Shown one piece after another: positions 1 to 10,930 of a DNA stretch of 38,219 nucleotides. Positions within the stretch are counted from its first letter, which is position 1. Each line of letters begins with the position of its first letter. A program made the translations under genes and the position numbers. The notes beneath the pieces were generated by a model, which was not told the DNA's origin, ran no database searches, and saw only the letters and a list, made by a program, of their open reading frames with translations. Source of the stretch: an uncultured Pelagibacteraceae bacterium (GTDB lineage: Bacteria; Pseudomonadota; Alphaproteobacteria; Pelagibacterales; Pelagibacteraceae); NCBI GenBank assembly GCA_902627565.1, contig CACOJM010000011.1, forward strand, positions 1 to 38,219. Reading direction: 5' to 3'.

Positions 1-330
1 ACCGCAAATTTTTTTTTTATCTATTAATAAATCATTTGGTCGTTTAAAGTTTATTTTTTTTTTACAATATTTTGAAATTACTTTTCGGACTATAAAACAA
101 TTTTTTTTAGTCAATACATCAATAGGCAGATTGATTTTTTCTAAACTATAAAAAAAGGATACGAATAAATTCCCTTTATAAGATATCCATTTTCTACCAT
201 ACTGCCCTCTTCCACTTATTTGGTTTTCTGAAACAACAAAACCAAAATCATTTTTTAAATTTTTTATAAGTCTTATTGTTGTTTGATTGGTACTTTTTAC
301 TTTTTTAAAATTAAATTTTCTGAGCTTCAT
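1..330 (-). CDS. birA: Biotin--protein ligase BirA, N-terminal part (3' end cut by window edge)
   Basis: Attaches biotin to the carrier domain of biotin-dependent carboxylases in the cytoplasm. The 110 codons present run from an ATG at 330 off the left edge. Visible signatures are the biotinyl-AMP binding loop GRGQYGRKW (residues 40-48) followed by a KGNLF segment (52-56), and the catalytic-domain motif KRPNDLLID (96-104) followed by KKICG; most BirA proteins have KWPND, so R97 in place of W is a small variation. There is no room for an N-terminal helix-turn-helix, so this is the single-function type, not a repressor. The start codon overlaps the nuoN stop as ATGA, so birA should be translated with the nuo operon. 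The C-terminal half is outside the window. Confidence 0.9.
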   Translation of the reverse strand, partial: MKLRKFNFKKVKSTNQTTIRLIKNLKNDFGFVVSENQISGRGQYGRKWISYKGNLFVSFFYSLEKINLPIDVLTKKNCFIVRKVISKYCKKKINFKRPNDLLIDKKKICG

Positions 331-1748
331 TGAATTATATTAATTCTAGAAACAATCTCAATAAGCTGGCTAGGAAATACGAAGTATACTAATATTAGTA
401 AAGTTGAAACACCCAGAGAAAATTTCAACCACATACTATGATCAGTATCAAATTTTTCTTTTTCTTTATCAAAATACATTATTTTTATTAATCTCAAATA
501 ATAGAAAGCAGCAACGACCGTAGACAAAAGTCCAACTATTGCTAGGAAAAACATAGATTGTTCTAAAACAGATTTAAAAATATAAAATTTTGCAAAAAAT
601 CCTGCTAGTGGGGGTATGCCAGCTAAAGAAAAAAGAATAATCAATAAAGATAATGATAATATTGGATGATTTTTTGATAGTCCGGATAAATCTTCAATAC
701 CTTCGTGATAAACATTATTTCTCTTCATCATTAACAAGCATGAAAACAATCCTAAGTTCATTAAAACATATATAGTAATATATATAACTGAACTTTGTAT
801 TCCGTCATTGGTTCCTGTGGCTAAACCTGCTAAAGCATATCCTACATGACTAATTGAACTATAAGCGATCAGTCTTTTTAAATTTTTTTGACCAATTGCA
901 GCTACAGCTCCAAATACCATTGATGCTATTGATAAGAAAATCAAAATAGTTTGCCATTGATCAATTAGATAGAAAAAAGGAACATACAAAAATCTTATAA
1001 ATACGGTTAATGCTGCTATTTTTGGCACCATTGTAAAAAATAAAGTTACTGAAGTAGGAGAACCTTCGTAAACGTCTGGAGCCCACATATGAAATGGTAC
1101 TGCAGAAATCTTAAATGCTAGTCCTACAAGAATAAAAACAATTCCAAATGTCAATGCATACTCATTTGAGTTTAATTGATTAGCTATTACATTAAAATTT
1201 GTTGAACCCGTGAAACCATAAATTAATGAGCAACCATATAATAATAGCCCTGAGGATAATGCGCTTAAAACAAAGTATTTTAATCCTGCTTCTGAGGATT
1301 TTATTTGATCTCTATTAAACGTTGCCAACACATATAATGCTAAAGATTGAAGCTCTAACCCCATGTAAAAAACAATTAAGTCATTAGAACTAATCATAAT
1401 CATCATTCCTAAAACTGAACTAAGAATTAATATTGGATATTCAATTTTAAATATGTTTAATGATCTTAGATAATTTGATGAAATTACCAGAACTAAAAAA
1501 GCAGTAATTAAAGTTGCTATCTTCATAAATGAAGATAGATAATCAACAATAACACTTCCATTAAATAAACTTACCTCATCGATACCCAAAGTTTCATTGA
1601 ATGTTATTACTGCAGTAATCAATAAAACTAATAGTGATATATTTTGAATTAACCTAGAGCTATCTTTTTTAAAAACTCCTAAAATAAGCAAAAACATTAT
1701 TGATAATGATATAAAAATTTCAGGGAGTACTAATTCTAAATTTTCCAT
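327..1748 (-). CDS. nuoN: NADH-quinone oxidoreductase subunit N
   Basis: Membrane subunit of complex I, one of the three antiporter-like proton-pumping subunits. The 473-residue length is normal for NuoN, and the protein is a run of hydrophobic helices. The conserved TM5 glutamate lies in GLELQSLALY (E132), and the SSISHVGYAL segment typical of antiporter-like subunits is present. It is the last nuo gene. Its ATG shares one base with the nuoM stop (TAATG), and an AGGA ribosome-binding site lies within the end of nuoM, which suggests coupled translation. The stop overlaps the birA start by 4 bases. Confidence 0.97.
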   Translation of the reverse strand: MENLELVLPEIFISLSIMFLLILGVFKKDSSRLIQNISLLVLLITAVITFNETLGIDEVSLFNGSVIVDYLSSFMKIATLITAFLVLVISSNYLRSLNIFKIEYPILILSSVLGMMIMISSNDLIVFYMGLELQSLALYVLATFNRDQIKSSEAGLKYFVLSALSSGLLLYGCSLIYGFTGSTNFNVIANQLNSNEYALTFGIVFILVGLAFKISAVPFHMWAPDVYEGSPTSVTLFFTMVPKIAALTVFIRFLYVPFFYLIDQWQTILIFLSIASMVFGAVAAIGQKNLKRLIAYSSISHVGYALAGLATGTNDGIQSSVIYITIYVLMNLGLFSCLLMMKRNNVYHEGIEDLSGLSKNHPILSLSLLIILFSLAGIPPLAGFFAKFYIFKSVLEQSMFFLAIVGLLSTVVAAFYYLRLIKIMYFDKEKEKFDTDHSMWLKFSLGVSTLLILVYFVFPSQLIEIVSRINIIQ

Positions 1749-3235
1749 TAATAATTTCCTGCAACTTTGATATTATAAGTATCTATTAAATCACTTATAG
1801 ATACCTCAATTGTATTGATTAAAGGTTCGGGATAAAAGCCAAAAAATAAAGTTGGTATAGCCAAACAAGTTAAAATAATTGCTTCTGATTTATTTAAATC
1901 TAGCATTTTTTTTAAGTCCTCATGAATTAATTTTCCAAATACAACTCTTTTATATAACCAAAGCATATAAGCTGCGCCTATAATCACTCCTAAACTTGCT
2001 ATTACAGCTACTAAAAAATTATCTTTGAAAGCAGCCATTAAAATCAGAAATTCACCAACGAAACCACTTGTACCTGGCAGACCCAATGCTGCAAGTGTGA
2101 AAATCATAAATAATACTGAATATTTTGGAATAATACTTACTATTCCACCATACGAATTAATTAGTCTTGAATGCATTCGATCATAAACAACACCAACACA
2201 TAAAAATAATGCTGCGGATACCAGTCCATGACTTATCATTTGAATTATACTTCCTTCTATTCCTTGTTGTTGAATGGTAAAAATTCCTAATGTTACAAAA
2301 CCCATGTGTGCTACTGATGAATACGCAATTAATTTTTTCATATCTTCCTGCATTAGAGCAATTAAAGATGTAAAAATTATTGCAATTACGCTTAATATGT
2401 AAATTAAAGGTGTAAAAATTTCTGAAGCTACTGGAAATAAGCCTAATGAAAATCTTATAAAACCATAGCCGGCCATTTTGAGTAAAATTGCAGCTAACAA
2501 TACAGATCCTGCAGTTGGAGCTTCCACATGAGCATCTGGCAACCAAGTATGAACAGGCCACATTGGTGTTTTAACTGCAAAAGAACTAAAGAAAGCTAAC
2601 CAAAGCAAATTTTGGTATTTAACATCAATACCATAATCATATAGTTTAACTACATCAGTTGTTCCTGTTATCCAATATATTGAGATTATTGCAACAAGCA
2701 TCAATACAGAACCAAGCAACGTATACAAAAAAAACTTAAACGCTGAATAAACTCGTCTATTACCGCCCCAAATTCCAATGATAAGGAACATAGGAATTAA
2801 ACCTGCTTCAAAAAATAAATAAAAAACAATAAGATCTAAGGAACAAAAAACACCAATCATGAAGGATTCCATTATAAGTATCGCTATTAAAAACTCACCT
2901 AATCTAGTTTTAATAGAATTATTAACAGATATTATACAGAGTGGAGTTATAAACGTGGTCAATAAAATAAATAATATTGATATCCCATCTATACCAACTT
3001 TATAATTTATAAAATTTTCTATCCAAACTCTATCTTCAACAAATTGAAAATCTGAAGTAGTTTGGTCAAATAATATCCACAAATAAATTGATAAAATAAA
3101 ATTTACAATAGACGTAAATAAAGCAACATATTTTACTGTAAAATTATTTTCTTTATTACTCCTAGTGAAAAATAAAAAAAGAGCTCCAATTGACGGTAAT
3201 AAAATTAGGGATGATATAATAGGAAAATCTATCAT
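1748..3235 (-). CDS. nuoM: NADH-quinone oxidoreductase subunit M
   Basis: Second antiporter-like, proton-translocating membrane subunit of complex I; 495 residues, normal length. The key charged residues can be seen: E143 in LFFEAGLIPM on TM5 and K222 in FAVKTPMWPVHTWLPDAHVEAP on TM7, a stretch diagnostic of this family. The ATG at 3235 overlaps the nuoL stop by 4 bases and the stop overlaps the nuoN start by 1 base, so translation along nuoL-M-N is probably coupled. A 126-codon open frame lies inside it in another frame and is not a gene. Confidence 0.97.
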   Translation of the reverse strand: MIDFPIISSLILLPSIGALFLFFTRSNKENNFTVKYVALFTSIVNFILSIYLWILFDQTTSDFQFVEDRVWIENFINYKVGIDGISILFILLTTFITPLCIISVNNSIKTRLGEFLIAILIMESFMIGVFCSLDLIVFYLFFEAGLIPMFLIIGIWGGNRRVYSAFKFFLYTLLGSVLMLVAIISIYWITGTTDVVKLYDYGIDVKYQNLLWLAFFSSFAVKTPMWPVHTWLPDAHVEAPTAGSVLLAAILLKMAGYGFIRFSLGLFPVASEIFTPLIYILSVIAIIFTSLIALMQEDMKKLIAYSSVAHMGFVTLGIFTIQQQGIEGSIIQMISHGLVSAALFLCVGVVYDRMHSRLINSYGGIVSIIPKYSVLFMIFTLAALGLPGTSGFVGEFLILMAAFKDNFLVAVIASLGVIIGAAYMLWLYKRVVFGKLIHEDLKKMLDLNKSEAIILTCLAIPTLFFGFYPEPLINTIEVSISDLIDTYNIKVAGNY

Positions 3236-5145
3236 TTAACAATCAAGAATGTTAACAAAGCAGAGAAACCAAGTAACATAATAAATGCATACTGATAAAT
3301 AAATCCGCTTTGGAATTTATTTGCTTTAATAGAAAATCTTTTTATAAGAGCTGAGATACCATCAGGACCAAAACCATCAATTATTTTTAAATCAAAAAAT
3401 TTCCATAAAAATATACCTAATTTTTTTGATGGTTTTACAAATATAGCATCATAAAGTTCATCAAAATACCATTTATTAACTAAAAATTGATGAAGTGGTT
3501 TATTAACTTTGACTATTTGCTCAGACAAATTTTTATTTTTTAAAAAAAAGTAATAAGCGATTGGAATAGATATTATAACTAAAATTGGTGTTAAAATTAA
3601 AAACCAAAATGGTGGATGTTCATTACTTAAAGGTTTTAAAAAAAAGATTGAGTCTCGCCAAAAAAAATTTGATACTTCATTTCCAATAAAAAGTTCTTTA
3701 AAAGTTATACCAGAAAAAATTGCACCAGCTGCTAAGAAAATAAGAGGTATTAACATAACTAGAGGTGACTCGTGTGTTTCTTCAATTCTAATAGCTTTAT
3801 TATTGTACTCACCATGAAAAGTTTTAAACATCAATCTCCATGAATAAATTGAAGTAAGAAAAGCTGTAAAAATTCCAATCCCCGCTGCATAATATCCTGC
3901 AGTGTTTCCTCTAAGATAAGCAAATTCTATAATTGCATCTTTTGAGTAAAAACCTGATAAAAATGGAAATCCAGTTAATGCTAAAGTTCCAATTATCATT
4001 AAAGTATATGTGTAAGGAAGTTTTTTCCAAACGCCACCCATATTGTTGATATTTTGTTCATCTTTAAATGCATGTATTACTGATCCCGATCCTAAAAACA
4101 ACAGAGCTTTAAAAAATGCATGAGTGAATAAATGAAACATTGCTACATTATAAGCACCTACGCCAGTAGCAAAAAACATGTATCCTAATTGGCTACAAGT
4201 TGAGTAAGCAATTATTTTTTTTATATCTGTCTGTACCAGAGCTACTGTAGCCGCAAAAAAAGCTGTGCTCATTCCAATAACTGTTATGACATTTAATGCT
4301 AATTCTGAATATTCAAAAATTGGAGAACATCTAACAACTAAAAAGACACCTGCAGTAACCATTGTAGCTGCATGTATTAAAGCGGATACAGGAGTTGGTC
4401 CCTCCATTGCATCAGGTAACCATGTGTGAAGAAAGATTTGTGCTGATTTTCCCATTGCACCAATAAATAGAAGTAAACAAATTAGATCTATTGCTTTTAA
4501 CTCCATGCCTAAAAAAATGAGTTTTTTTTCAATTATTGTTGGAATTTGGTCAAAAACCTCAGAATAGTTTACAGTTCCAAATAAGTAAAAAATTAAAAAA
4601 ATTCCTAAAGCAAAACCAAAATCACCTACTCTATTTACAACAAAAGCTTTGATTGCAGCTGAATTTGCCGAATCTTTTTTAAACCAAAAACCTATCAAGA
4701 AATATGAACAAAGACCCACTCCTTCCCAACCAAAAAATAACTGAATAAAATTATCTGAGGTTACCAACATTAACATTGCAAAAGTAAATAATGATAAATA
4801 AGCCATAAATCTTGGCTTATGAGGATCATGAGACATATATCCAATTGAATATATATGCACCAAAGATGAAACCGATGTCACAACAACCAACATTACTGCT
4901 GACAAAGTGTCAATTTTTATAGACCAATTTACATCTAATGATCCAGAACTTATCCATGTTGCAATTATAATATTTTCATCATATTGGTTTTGAATAACTT
5001 CATAAAAAACTATCCCTGAAAAAACTGCTGATATTGATACTAAAAGACTAGTAATAATTTCTGAGTATCTATCACCAATAAGTTTTCCAAAAAAACCAGA
5101 TATAATTGAAGCAATTAAAGGTAATGCTATTATTGATATTTCCAT
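3232..5145 (-). CDS. nuoL: NADH-quinone oxidoreductase subunit L
   Basis: Largest and most distal antiporter-like membrane subunit of complex I; 637 residues. The TM5 glutamate E141 in FFGWEGVGLCSY and the LHTWLPDAMEGPTPVSALIHAATMV block are strong family signatures. The C-terminal extension ends in a lone hydrophobic segment, matching the long lateral helix plus final TM helix of NuoL. The ATG at 5145 lies one base downstream of the nuoK stop. Confidence 0.97.
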   Translation of the reverse strand: MEISIIALPLIASIISGFFGKLIGDRYSEIITSLLVSISAVFSGIVFYEVIQNQYDENIIIATWISSGSLDVNWSIKIDTLSAVMLVVVTSVSSLVHIYSIGYMSHDPHKPRFMAYLSLFTFAMLMLVTSDNFIQLFFGWEGVGLCSYFLIGFWFKKDSANSAAIKAFVVNRVGDFGFALGIFLIFYLFGTVNYSEVFDQIPTIIEKKLIFLGMELKAIDLICLLLFIGAMGKSAQIFLHTWLPDAMEGPTPVSALIHAATMVTAGVFLVVRCSPIFEYSELALNVITVIGMSTAFFAATVALVQTDIKKIIAYSTCSQLGYMFFATGVGAYNVAMFHLFTHAFFKALLFLGSGSVIHAFKDEQNINNMGGVWKKLPYTYTLMIIGTLALTGFPFLSGFYSKDAIIEFAYLRGNTAGYYAAGIGIFTAFLTSIYSWRLMFKTFHGEYNNKAIRIEETHESPLVMLIPLIFLAAGAIFSGITFKELFIGNEVSNFFWRDSIFFLKPLSNEHPPFWFLILTPILVIISIPIAYYFFLKNKNLSEQIVKVNKPLHQFLVNKWYFDELYDAIFVKPSKKLGIFLWKFFDLKIIDGFGPDGISALIKRFSIKANKFQSGFIYQYAFIMLLGFSALLTFLIVK

Positions 5146-5146
5146 T

Positions 5147-5458
5147 TTATCCCTTTAAATTGTCTATATCTTCTACACGAATAGTTCCCGAATTTCGATA
5201 ATAAACGACTATTATGGCTAAACCTATTGCAGCTTCAGCGGCTGCAACTGTAAGTATGAATAAAGTAAATACTTGTCCAGATAGATCACCTAAGTAAATT
5301 GAAAATGAGACTAAATTAATATTTACAGCTAACAAAATAAGCTCGATACTCATCAAAATTACGATAATATTTTTTCTATTTAAAAAAATTCCAATTACAC
5401 CAATACTGAAAATTACTGCTCCCAGTGTTAGATAATGTCCTAAACCAATCTCAATCAT
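5147..5458 (-). CDS. nuoK: NADH-quinone oxidoreductase subunit K
   Basis: Small three-helix membrane subunit of complex I in the proton path next to NuoJ. The two functionally important membrane glutamates are present, in [11 protein letters not shown] (E39) and [10 protein letters not shown] (E75), and the length of 103 residues is normal. I place the start at the ATG at 5458 rather than at the in-frame TTG one codon upstream; this gives an 8-base overlap with the nuoJ stop, like the other overlaps in this operon. Confidence 0.96.
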   Translation of the reverse strand: MIEIGLGHYLTLGAVIFSIGVIGIFLNRKNIIVILMSIELILLAVNINLVSFSIYLGDLSGQVFTLFILTVAAAEAAIGLAIIVVYYRNSGTIRVEDIDNLKG

Positions 5459-6083
5459 CAATTTTTATACCTTTATTTGATGGAACATCTATTACATCTA
5501 CTCCCTCTGATCTTTCTCTAGATATTTGTTTTAAGTAACTTTGCTTTTTAACGCCTTCTCTCTGTCTAAATGTTAAAACAATCGCTCCGATCATTGCAAT
5601 CAGTAAAATCATTCCACTTATTTGGAAAATGTGAATATAATCTGTATATAAAACTTGTCCTAAAGAATGAGTATTTGAAATTTCATTTGTTAAAGATAAA
5701 TTTATTGGATTTACTAAATCTGGCTTATATTTCCATCCACCTACAACGATTATTAATTCAAAAAAAATAATAGCACTTATTATTAAACCTATAGGAATGT
5801 GAGATGAACTTGATTTTGAAAGAAACCATTGATTCTTTTGTTGAGCAACATTTAACATCATTACTACAAACAAAAATAATACTGCTACAGCTCCAACATA
5901 AACTATCAACATTATCATTCCCAAAAATTCAGCTCCAATCATGATAAATAAGCAAGAGATACTAATAAAATCCAATATAAGAAAAAAAACTGAATGGACT
6001 GTATTTTTAGATGCTGTAACCATGATTGCTGAAATTACAGCAATTATAGAAAAAAAATAAAAAAACAACGCATGAGCTATCAT
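5451..6083 (-). CDS. nuoJ: NADH-quinone oxidoreductase subunit J
   Basis: Five-helix membrane subunit of complex I that carries the TM3 hinge linking the quinone site to the proton channels. The segment [21 protein letters not shown] is the conserved NuoJ TM3 region. It has 210 residues, with a hydrophilic C-terminal tail after the last helix (the RQREGVKKQ region), as in alphaproteobacterial NuoJ. It starts 4 bases after the nuoI stop and overlaps nuoK by 8 bases. Confidence 0.96.
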   Translation of the reverse strand: MIAHALFFYFFSIIAVISAIMVTASKNTVHSVFFLILDFISISCLFIMIGAEFLGMIMLIVYVGAVAVLFLFVVMMLNVAQQKNQWFLSKSSSSHIPIGLIISAIIFFELIIVVGGWKYKPDLVNPINLSLTNEISNTHSLGQVLYTDYIHIFQISGMILLIAMIGAIVLTFRQREGVKKQSYLKQISRERSEGVDVIDVPSNKGIKIDD

Positions 6084-6087
6084 AGAA

Positions 6088-6573
6088 TTATCTATAAGGA
6101 TTATCGCTTTTAATATTTGCAGCTAGTATGTTTTCCCATCTGTCCCCATTATCAAGTAATTTTTCTTTTGTATAATATAACTCTTCTCTAGTTTCTGTAG
6201 AAAATTCAAAATTTGGACCTTGCACAATTGCATCTACTGGACAGGACTCTTCACACAATCCACAATATATACATTTCATCATATCAATGTCATAACGAGT
6301 TGTTTTCCTGCTTCCATCTGACCTCTCAGCTGATTCAATTGTAATCGCTTGCGCTGGACAAACTGCTTCACACAATTTACATGCAATACATCTTTCCTCA
6401 CCATTGGGATATCTTCTTAATGCATGTTCCCCTCTATATCTTGGACTAATTTTACCTTTTTCAAAAGGATAATTGATAGTTTTTTTCGTCTTAAAAATTT
6501 CTTTTATTGCAATAAACAAACCTCCTATAAAATCTGTCATTAAAATTGTTTTTAAAAATCTAGTAATTTTCAT
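6088..6573 (-). CDS. nuoI: NADH-quinone oxidoreductase subunit I (2x 4Fe-4S ferredoxin-like)
   Basis: Peripheral-arm subunit carrying clusters N6a and N6b, which pass electrons towards N2 in NuoB. Two complete CxxCxxCxxxCP motifs are visible: C62/C65/C68/C72 and C101/C104/C107/C111. The length of 161 residues is usual for Alphaproteobacteria and for the mitochondrial TYKY subunit. The N-terminal amphipathic region (residues 1-45) fits the membrane-contact helix. The ATG at 6573 immediately follows the nuoH stop. Confidence 0.97.
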   Translation of the reverse strand: MKITRFLKTILMTDFIGGLFIAIKEIFKTKKTINYPFEKGKISPRYRGEHALRRYPNGEERCIACKLCEAVCPAQAITIESAERSDGSRKTTRYDIDMMKCIYCGLCEESCPVDAIVQGPNFEFSTETREELYYTKEKLLDNGDRWENILAANIKSDNPYR

Positions 6574-7572
6574 TTATATAGTAGGTAAAAGATTAAAATA
6601 AAAAAGATAGCTTGCGGTAATGACAACGTAAATTAATGATAAGGGCAAAAAAATCTTCCAACCAAGTCTCATTAATTGGTCATACCTGTATCTTGGAACA
6701 ATAGCTTTCACTAGAGCAAATAAAATAAATAATAATAAAATCTTAAAAATCAGCCAAAAAGCACCGGGAATTAAATTTAATGGATACAAATCTACTGGTG
6801 ACAACCATCCACCTAAAAATAAAATTGAACCTAGGGCACACATTAATAAAATGTTAGCATATTCACCTAACCAAAACATTGCATACATCATTCCAGAATA
6901 TTCTGTTTGATATCCAGCAACTAATTCAGCCTCTGCTTCTGGTAAATCAAATGGAGGTCTATTTGTTTCAGCTAAGGCTGAAATAAAAAATATAACGAAC
7001 ATTGGAAACAACGGAATTATAAACCACATATTTTGTTGAGCCGTTACAATGTCATTTAAATTTAATGATCCAACACACAACAAGACGTTTATAATTATAA
7101 TACCAATCGATACTTCATATGATACCATTTGAGCTGCAGATCTTATCGCACCTAAAAATGGATATTTTGAATTTGAGGCCCATCCACCCATAATAATCCC
7201 ATAAACACCTAAAGAGGATACTGCGAAAATATATAAAATACCTACATTTATGTTTGCTAATACTTGACTCTCACTAAAAGGAATAACCGCCCAGGCTATT
7301 AAAGCTAAAGTCATTGTTATTATTGGAGCAATAATGAAAATGACTTTATTTGAACTTGCAGGAATAATAATTTCCTTAAAAATATATTTCAACGCATCTG
7401 CCAAAGATTGCAGTAAACCAAATGGGCCCACAACATTAGGTCCTTGCCTTTTTTGCACAAATGCCCAAACTCTCCTATCAAGCCAAACAATCATTGCTAC
7501 TGAAACTAAAACAGGTACTAATAAAAGCAAAATCTTATATACTTCATGAAAAATAGTATTTAAATATTCCAT
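6574..7572 (-). CDS. nuoH: NADH-quinone oxidoreductase subunit H
   Basis: Membrane subunit that forms most of the quinone-binding chamber at the junction with the peripheral arm. It has about eight hydrophobic helices and 332 residues. Diagnostic motifs are [11 protein letters not shown] (residues 42-52) and the acidic loop [21 protein letters not shown], which leads protons from the quinone site. The start lies 3 bases after the nuoG stop. Confidence 0.97.
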   Translation of the reverse strand: MEYLNTIFHEVYKILLLLVPVLVSVAMIVWLDRRVWAFVQKRQGPNVVGPFGLLQSLADALKYIFKEIIIPASSNKVIFIIAPIITMTLALIAWAVIPFSESQVLANINVGILYIFAVSSLGVYGIIMGGWASNSKYPFLGAIRSAAQMVSYEVSIGIIIINVLLCVGSLNLNDIVTAQQNMWFIIPLFPMFVIFFISALAETNRPPFDLPEAEAELVAGYQTEYSGMMYAMFWLGEYANILLMCALGSILFLGGWLSPVDLYPLNLIPGAFWLIFKILLLFILFALVKAIVPRYRYDQLMRLGWKIFLPLSLIYVVITASYLFYFNLLPTI

Positions 7573-7575
7573 AAA

Positions 7576-9609
7576 CTATCCTTCTGTGCCTGTGAGTTTA
7601 ATATCCAACTTAGAATTATAGCAATCAAGCATTGTTTTAGATGATCGTGCAATTACATTTGAAAAATAATATTCTCTGTAGCTAATCATTAAATTTTCAT
7701 TCTCAAAATCACTTTGATCACAGGATTCGATTAAACCTGATTTTTCTTTTTCTTTTTTAAGATTTAAATAATTAAACATACTACTTTCAAGCTCATCTTT
7801 ATCATTAAAAAGTTTTCGATTGTTCATAACTTCAGCTAAATCATTTATTATTTGCCAGTCTTCTTTAGAATCTCCTGGAGGATATGATGCTTTATAAGCT
7901 TTTTGTACTTTACCCTCTAAATTTGTATAGTGTCCTGATTGTTCTGTATAAGCTGCACCCGGTAAAATAATGTCAGCAATCTCAGCACCTTTATCACCAT
8001 GACTACCTTGATAAATTATAAACTCTTTATCTTTTTTAAAATCAAGATTATCTTTTCCAAGTAAGTATATAATTTTAAACTTTTTTTCATTTAAATCACT
8101 AAATATATTATTTGTTTCATCCATTAAATCTAAATCCAAATTTCCCACTGTTGATGCATCAGTTGATATTAAATTAATAGGATTCCAATCATCAGTGAAT
8201 TTATTAATATCTATTAAAAATTTTTTAAATGAAAAAAATAAATATTTTGCAGATTTTAAGTTTAAAAAAGATTCACCAAATATGATTATTGGTTTTTTCG
8301 CTCTTACTATATCTCTTGATATATCATTTCTATTCTCAAAAATATCTTTTAATGTTTGTGATTTTCCATCTAAACTTTGATAGGGATATGTTAAATCACC
8401 AACATTATTAAGAGAAATAATTTTAGTATTATTATTTAAATATGATTTTCTAATTCTTGCATTAAGCATAGTGGCTTCAAATCTTGGATTGGTACCAACT
8501 AATAAGATTAAATCAGAATCTTCAATTCCATTAATTTTAGAATTAAATAAATAATTTTCTCTATTTGATTTTATTAGAGAATTTTTTTTATTTCGAAAAT
8601 CAAATTTTTTTGAATTCAATGTTCTTTCAAAAAATTCTTTGAAGATAAAACTTGTTTCCATATTTGTTAAATCTCCTACAAAGCCACATATTTCTTCTTT
8701 CTTAGTATTTTCAATTTTCGATTTAATAATTTTATAAGCTTCGTTCCATGAAGCCTTCTCAAATTTATTATTATATTTGATAAAAGGTGTGTCTAATCTT
8801 TGATTTAATAATCCATCACAGGCATATCTTGTTTTATCAGAAATCCATTCCTCATTAATATCTTCGTTAATTATTGGTAAAATTCTTTTTACTTCCCAGT
8901 CATAAGTATCGACTCTGATATTAGAGCCAACAGCATCCATTACATCAATAGTTTCTGTTTTTTTTAGTTCCCACGGTCTAGCTTCAAACACATAAGGTTT
9001 TGAAGTTAATGCTCCAACAGGACATAGATCAATTACATTTCCAGATAATTCTGATTTAACTGATTGCTCTAAATATGTTGTTATCTGCATGTCTTCACCT
9101 CTCCCGATAGCACCTAACTCGGGAACTCCCGCTATCTCAGTAGCAAATCTTACACATCTTGTGCAATGAATACATCTTGTCATTTGAGTTTTTATCAGTG
9201 GACCCATGTTCTTATCTGGCACCGCTCTCTTATTTTCTTTAAATCTAGATTTATCTATTCCATAATACATTGACTGATCTTGTAGGTCACACTCACCGCC
9301 CTGATCACAAACAGGACAATCAAGAGGGTGGTTTGCTAATAAAAATTCCATTACACCTTTTCTAGATTTTTCAATTTTTGGGGTATTCGTTTTTATAACC
9401 ATTCCGTCTGCTGCAGGCATTGCACAGGAAGCTATTGGTTTGGGAGATTTTTCCATTTCAACCAAACACATTCTACAGTTACCAGCTATTGATAATTTTT
9501 CATGATAGCAAAATCTTGGAATTTCAGCTCCTGCTTTTTCACAAGCTTGTAATACAGTAAGCCCTTCTTCTACCTCAACTTCAATATCATTAACTTTTAA
9601 TTTAAGCAT
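7576..9609 (-). CDS. nuoG: NADH-quinone oxidoreductase subunit G
   Basis: Iron-sulfur subunit of the NADH-dehydrogenase arm. The N-terminal part has all the expected ligands: 2Fe-2S cluster N1b at C34/C45/C48/C62, cluster N5 at H94/C98/C101/C107 and cluster N4 at C146/C149/C152/C196. A molybdopterin-oxidoreductase-like domain follows without cofactor function. The 677 residues match the short alphaproteobacterial/mitochondrial 75-kDa form, not the ~900-residue enterobacterial form; I see no extra N7-type cysteine cluster (CxxCxxxC) after residue 200. The C-terminal half is much more Lys/Asn-rich than the N-terminal half, which suggests relaxed constraint. It overlaps nuoF by 8 bases. Confidence 0.97.
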   Translation of the reverse strand: MLKLKVNDIEVEVEEGLTVLQACEKAGAEIPRFCYHEKLSIAGNCRMCLVEMEKSPKPIASCAMPAADGMVIKTNTPKIEKSRKGVMEFLLANHPLDCPVCDQGGECDLQDQSMYYGIDKSRFKENKRAVPDKNMGPLIKTQMTRCIHCTRCVRFATEIAGVPELGAIGRGEDMQITTYLEQSVKSELSGNVIDLCPVGALTSKPYVFEARPWELKKTETIDVMDAVGSNIRVDTYDWEVKRILPIINEDINEEWISDKTRYACDGLLNQRLDTPFIKYNNKFEKASWNEAYKIIKSKIENTKKEEICGFVGDLTNMETSFIFKEFFERTLNSKKFDFRNKKNSLIKSNRENYLFNSKINGIEDSDLILLVGTNPRFEATMLNARIRKSYLNNNTKIISLNNVGDLTYPYQSLDGKSQTLKDIFENRNDISRDIVRAKKPIIIFGESFLNLKSAKYLFFSFKKFLIDINKFTDDWNPINLISTDASTVGNLDLDLMDETNNIFSDLNEKKFKIIYLLGKDNLDFKKDKEFIIYQGSHGDKGAEIADIILPGAAYTEQSGHYTNLEGKVQKAYKASYPPGDSKEDWQIINDLAEVMNNRKLFNDKDELESSMFNYLNLKKEKEKSGLIESCDQSDFENENLMISYREYYFSNVIARSSKTMLDCYNSKLDIKLTGTEG

Positions 9610-10930
9610 TTTTATCCAATAAGTGTTGATCCACTAAATAAGGAATATTTTTATTTTCTTTAACAATTGGATCAAATTTATTTCTTCTTTTTATCTCCTC
9701 TTTAAAATGTCTAAGCAATCCTTGCACTGGCCATGAAGAACCCTCACCAAATGCACATATTGTATGACCTTCTATTTGCTTTGTTACATCACCAAGCATT
9801 TCTATTTCGTCTTTTGATGCTTCTCCTTTTGCCATTCTTTCTAACATTCTCCACATCCAGCCTGAACCTTCTCTACATGGTGTACACTGGCCACAACTTT
9901 CATGTTTATAAAACCTCGCTATTCTAGCCATACATTTTATAATATCTTGGTCTTTATTGATAACGACCACTCCAGCAGTTCCTAAACCACTTTTTTCTGC
10001 TGTTAATGAGTCAAAGTCCATTGTTAAAGTTTCACATTTCTCTTTGGGAATTAATGGCATTGAAGAACCACCCGGTATAACTGCTTGCAAGTTATCCCAA
10101 CCTCCAACAACTCCACCAGCATGTACCTCTATTAATTCTTTTAATGGAATGTTCATCTCTTCTTCAACATTACAAGGATTATTTACATTTCCAGATATAC
10201 AAAAAATTTTAGTACCCGTATTTTTTTCTCTTCCCAATGATGCAAACCATTTACCACCTCGTCTTAGTATTGTTGGTACGACAGCTATAGTTTCCACATT
10301 ATTTATTATTGTGGGGCAACCATAAAGACCAATTAATGCTGGAAAAGGAGGTTTTAATCTTGGTTGGCCTTTTTTTCCTTCAATACTTTCAAGTAATGCA
10401 GTCTCTTCTCCACAAATATAGGCTCCGGCTCCATAGTGAATATAAATATCCAGATCCCAACCTGTACCTGCAGCGTTTTTACCTAATAGTTTTTTTTCGT
10501 AAGCTTCATCAATTGCTGCTTGTAGTTTTTGACCATCTACAAAATATTCACCTCTAATATAAATATAGCAAGTATGCGCTTGAATTGCGTAAGATGCAAT
10601 CAAACAACCTTCGATTAATTTATGAGGTTCAAATCTTAAAATATCTCTATCTTTGCAAGTACCTGGCTCAGACTCATCTCCATTAATCACTAAATAATGA
10701 GGCCTTGAGCCAACTTCTTTGGGCGCAAAGGACCATTTTAAACCTGTTGGAAAACCAGCACCACCTCTTCCTCTAAGTTGAGATTCTTTAATTTCATTTA
10801 TAATCCAGTCCCTGCCCTTGTCTGTTATTTCTTTAGTATTTACCCAATCTCCTCTTTTTTGAGACGAATTTAGATCAGGTCCTAAATCGTTGTATAAATT
10901 TTGAAAAATTCTGTCTTGATCTTTAAGCAT
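9602..10930 (-). CDS. nuoF: NADH-quinone oxidoreductase subunit F (FMN and NADH binding)
   Basis: The entry point of complex I: it oxidises NADH with FMN and passes electrons to cluster N3. The FMN/NADH glycine-rich loop [10 protein letters not shown] spans residues 54-63, the second conserved segment [15 protein letters not shown] spans 171-185, and the 4Fe-4S ligands are C346/C349/C352 plus C392. The length of 442 residues is typical. The start overlaps the nuoE stop by 8 bases and the end overlaps nuoG by 8 bases. Confidence 0.98.
   Translation of the reverse strand: MLKDQDRIFQNLYNDLGPDLNSSQKRGDWVNTKEITDKGRDWIINEIKESQLRGRGGAGFPTGLKWSFAPKEVGSRPHYLVINGDESEPGTCKDRDILRFEPHKLIEGCLIASYAIQAHTCYIYIRGEYFVDGQKLQAAIDEAYEKKLLGKNAAGTGWDLDIYIHYGAGAYICGEETALLESIEGKKGQPRLKPPFPALIGLYGCPTIINNVETIAVVPTILRRGGKWFASLGREKNTGTKIFCISGNVNNPCNVEEEMNIPLKELIEVHAGGVVGGWDNLQAVIPGGSSMPLIPKEKCETLTMDFDSLTAEKSGLGTAGVVVINKDQDIIKCMARIARFYKHESCGQCTPCREGSGWMWRMLERMAKGEASKDEIEMLGDVTKQIEGHTICAFGEGSSWPVQGLLRHFKEEIKRRNKFDPIVKENKNIPYLVDQHLLDKNA

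Noticed and set aside
2181..2561. 126-codon open frame inside nuoM in another frame on the same strand
   Set aside because: It lies wholly within nuoM, is rich in Cys, Ser, Asn and Phe as expected of a shifted frame, and has no start signal of its own.
7576..8700. Variable, Lys/Asn-rich C-terminal half of nuoG as a sign of a broken gene
   Set aside because: The frame is intact, the ends match the family ([23 protein letters not shown] is conserved), and weak conservation of this half is normal in short NuoG proteins.
9957..10325. 122-codon open frame on the plus strand inside nuoF
   Set aside because: It is antisense to strongly conserved nuoF codons, with Pro/Thr/Ser-rich shadow composition and no recognisable domain.
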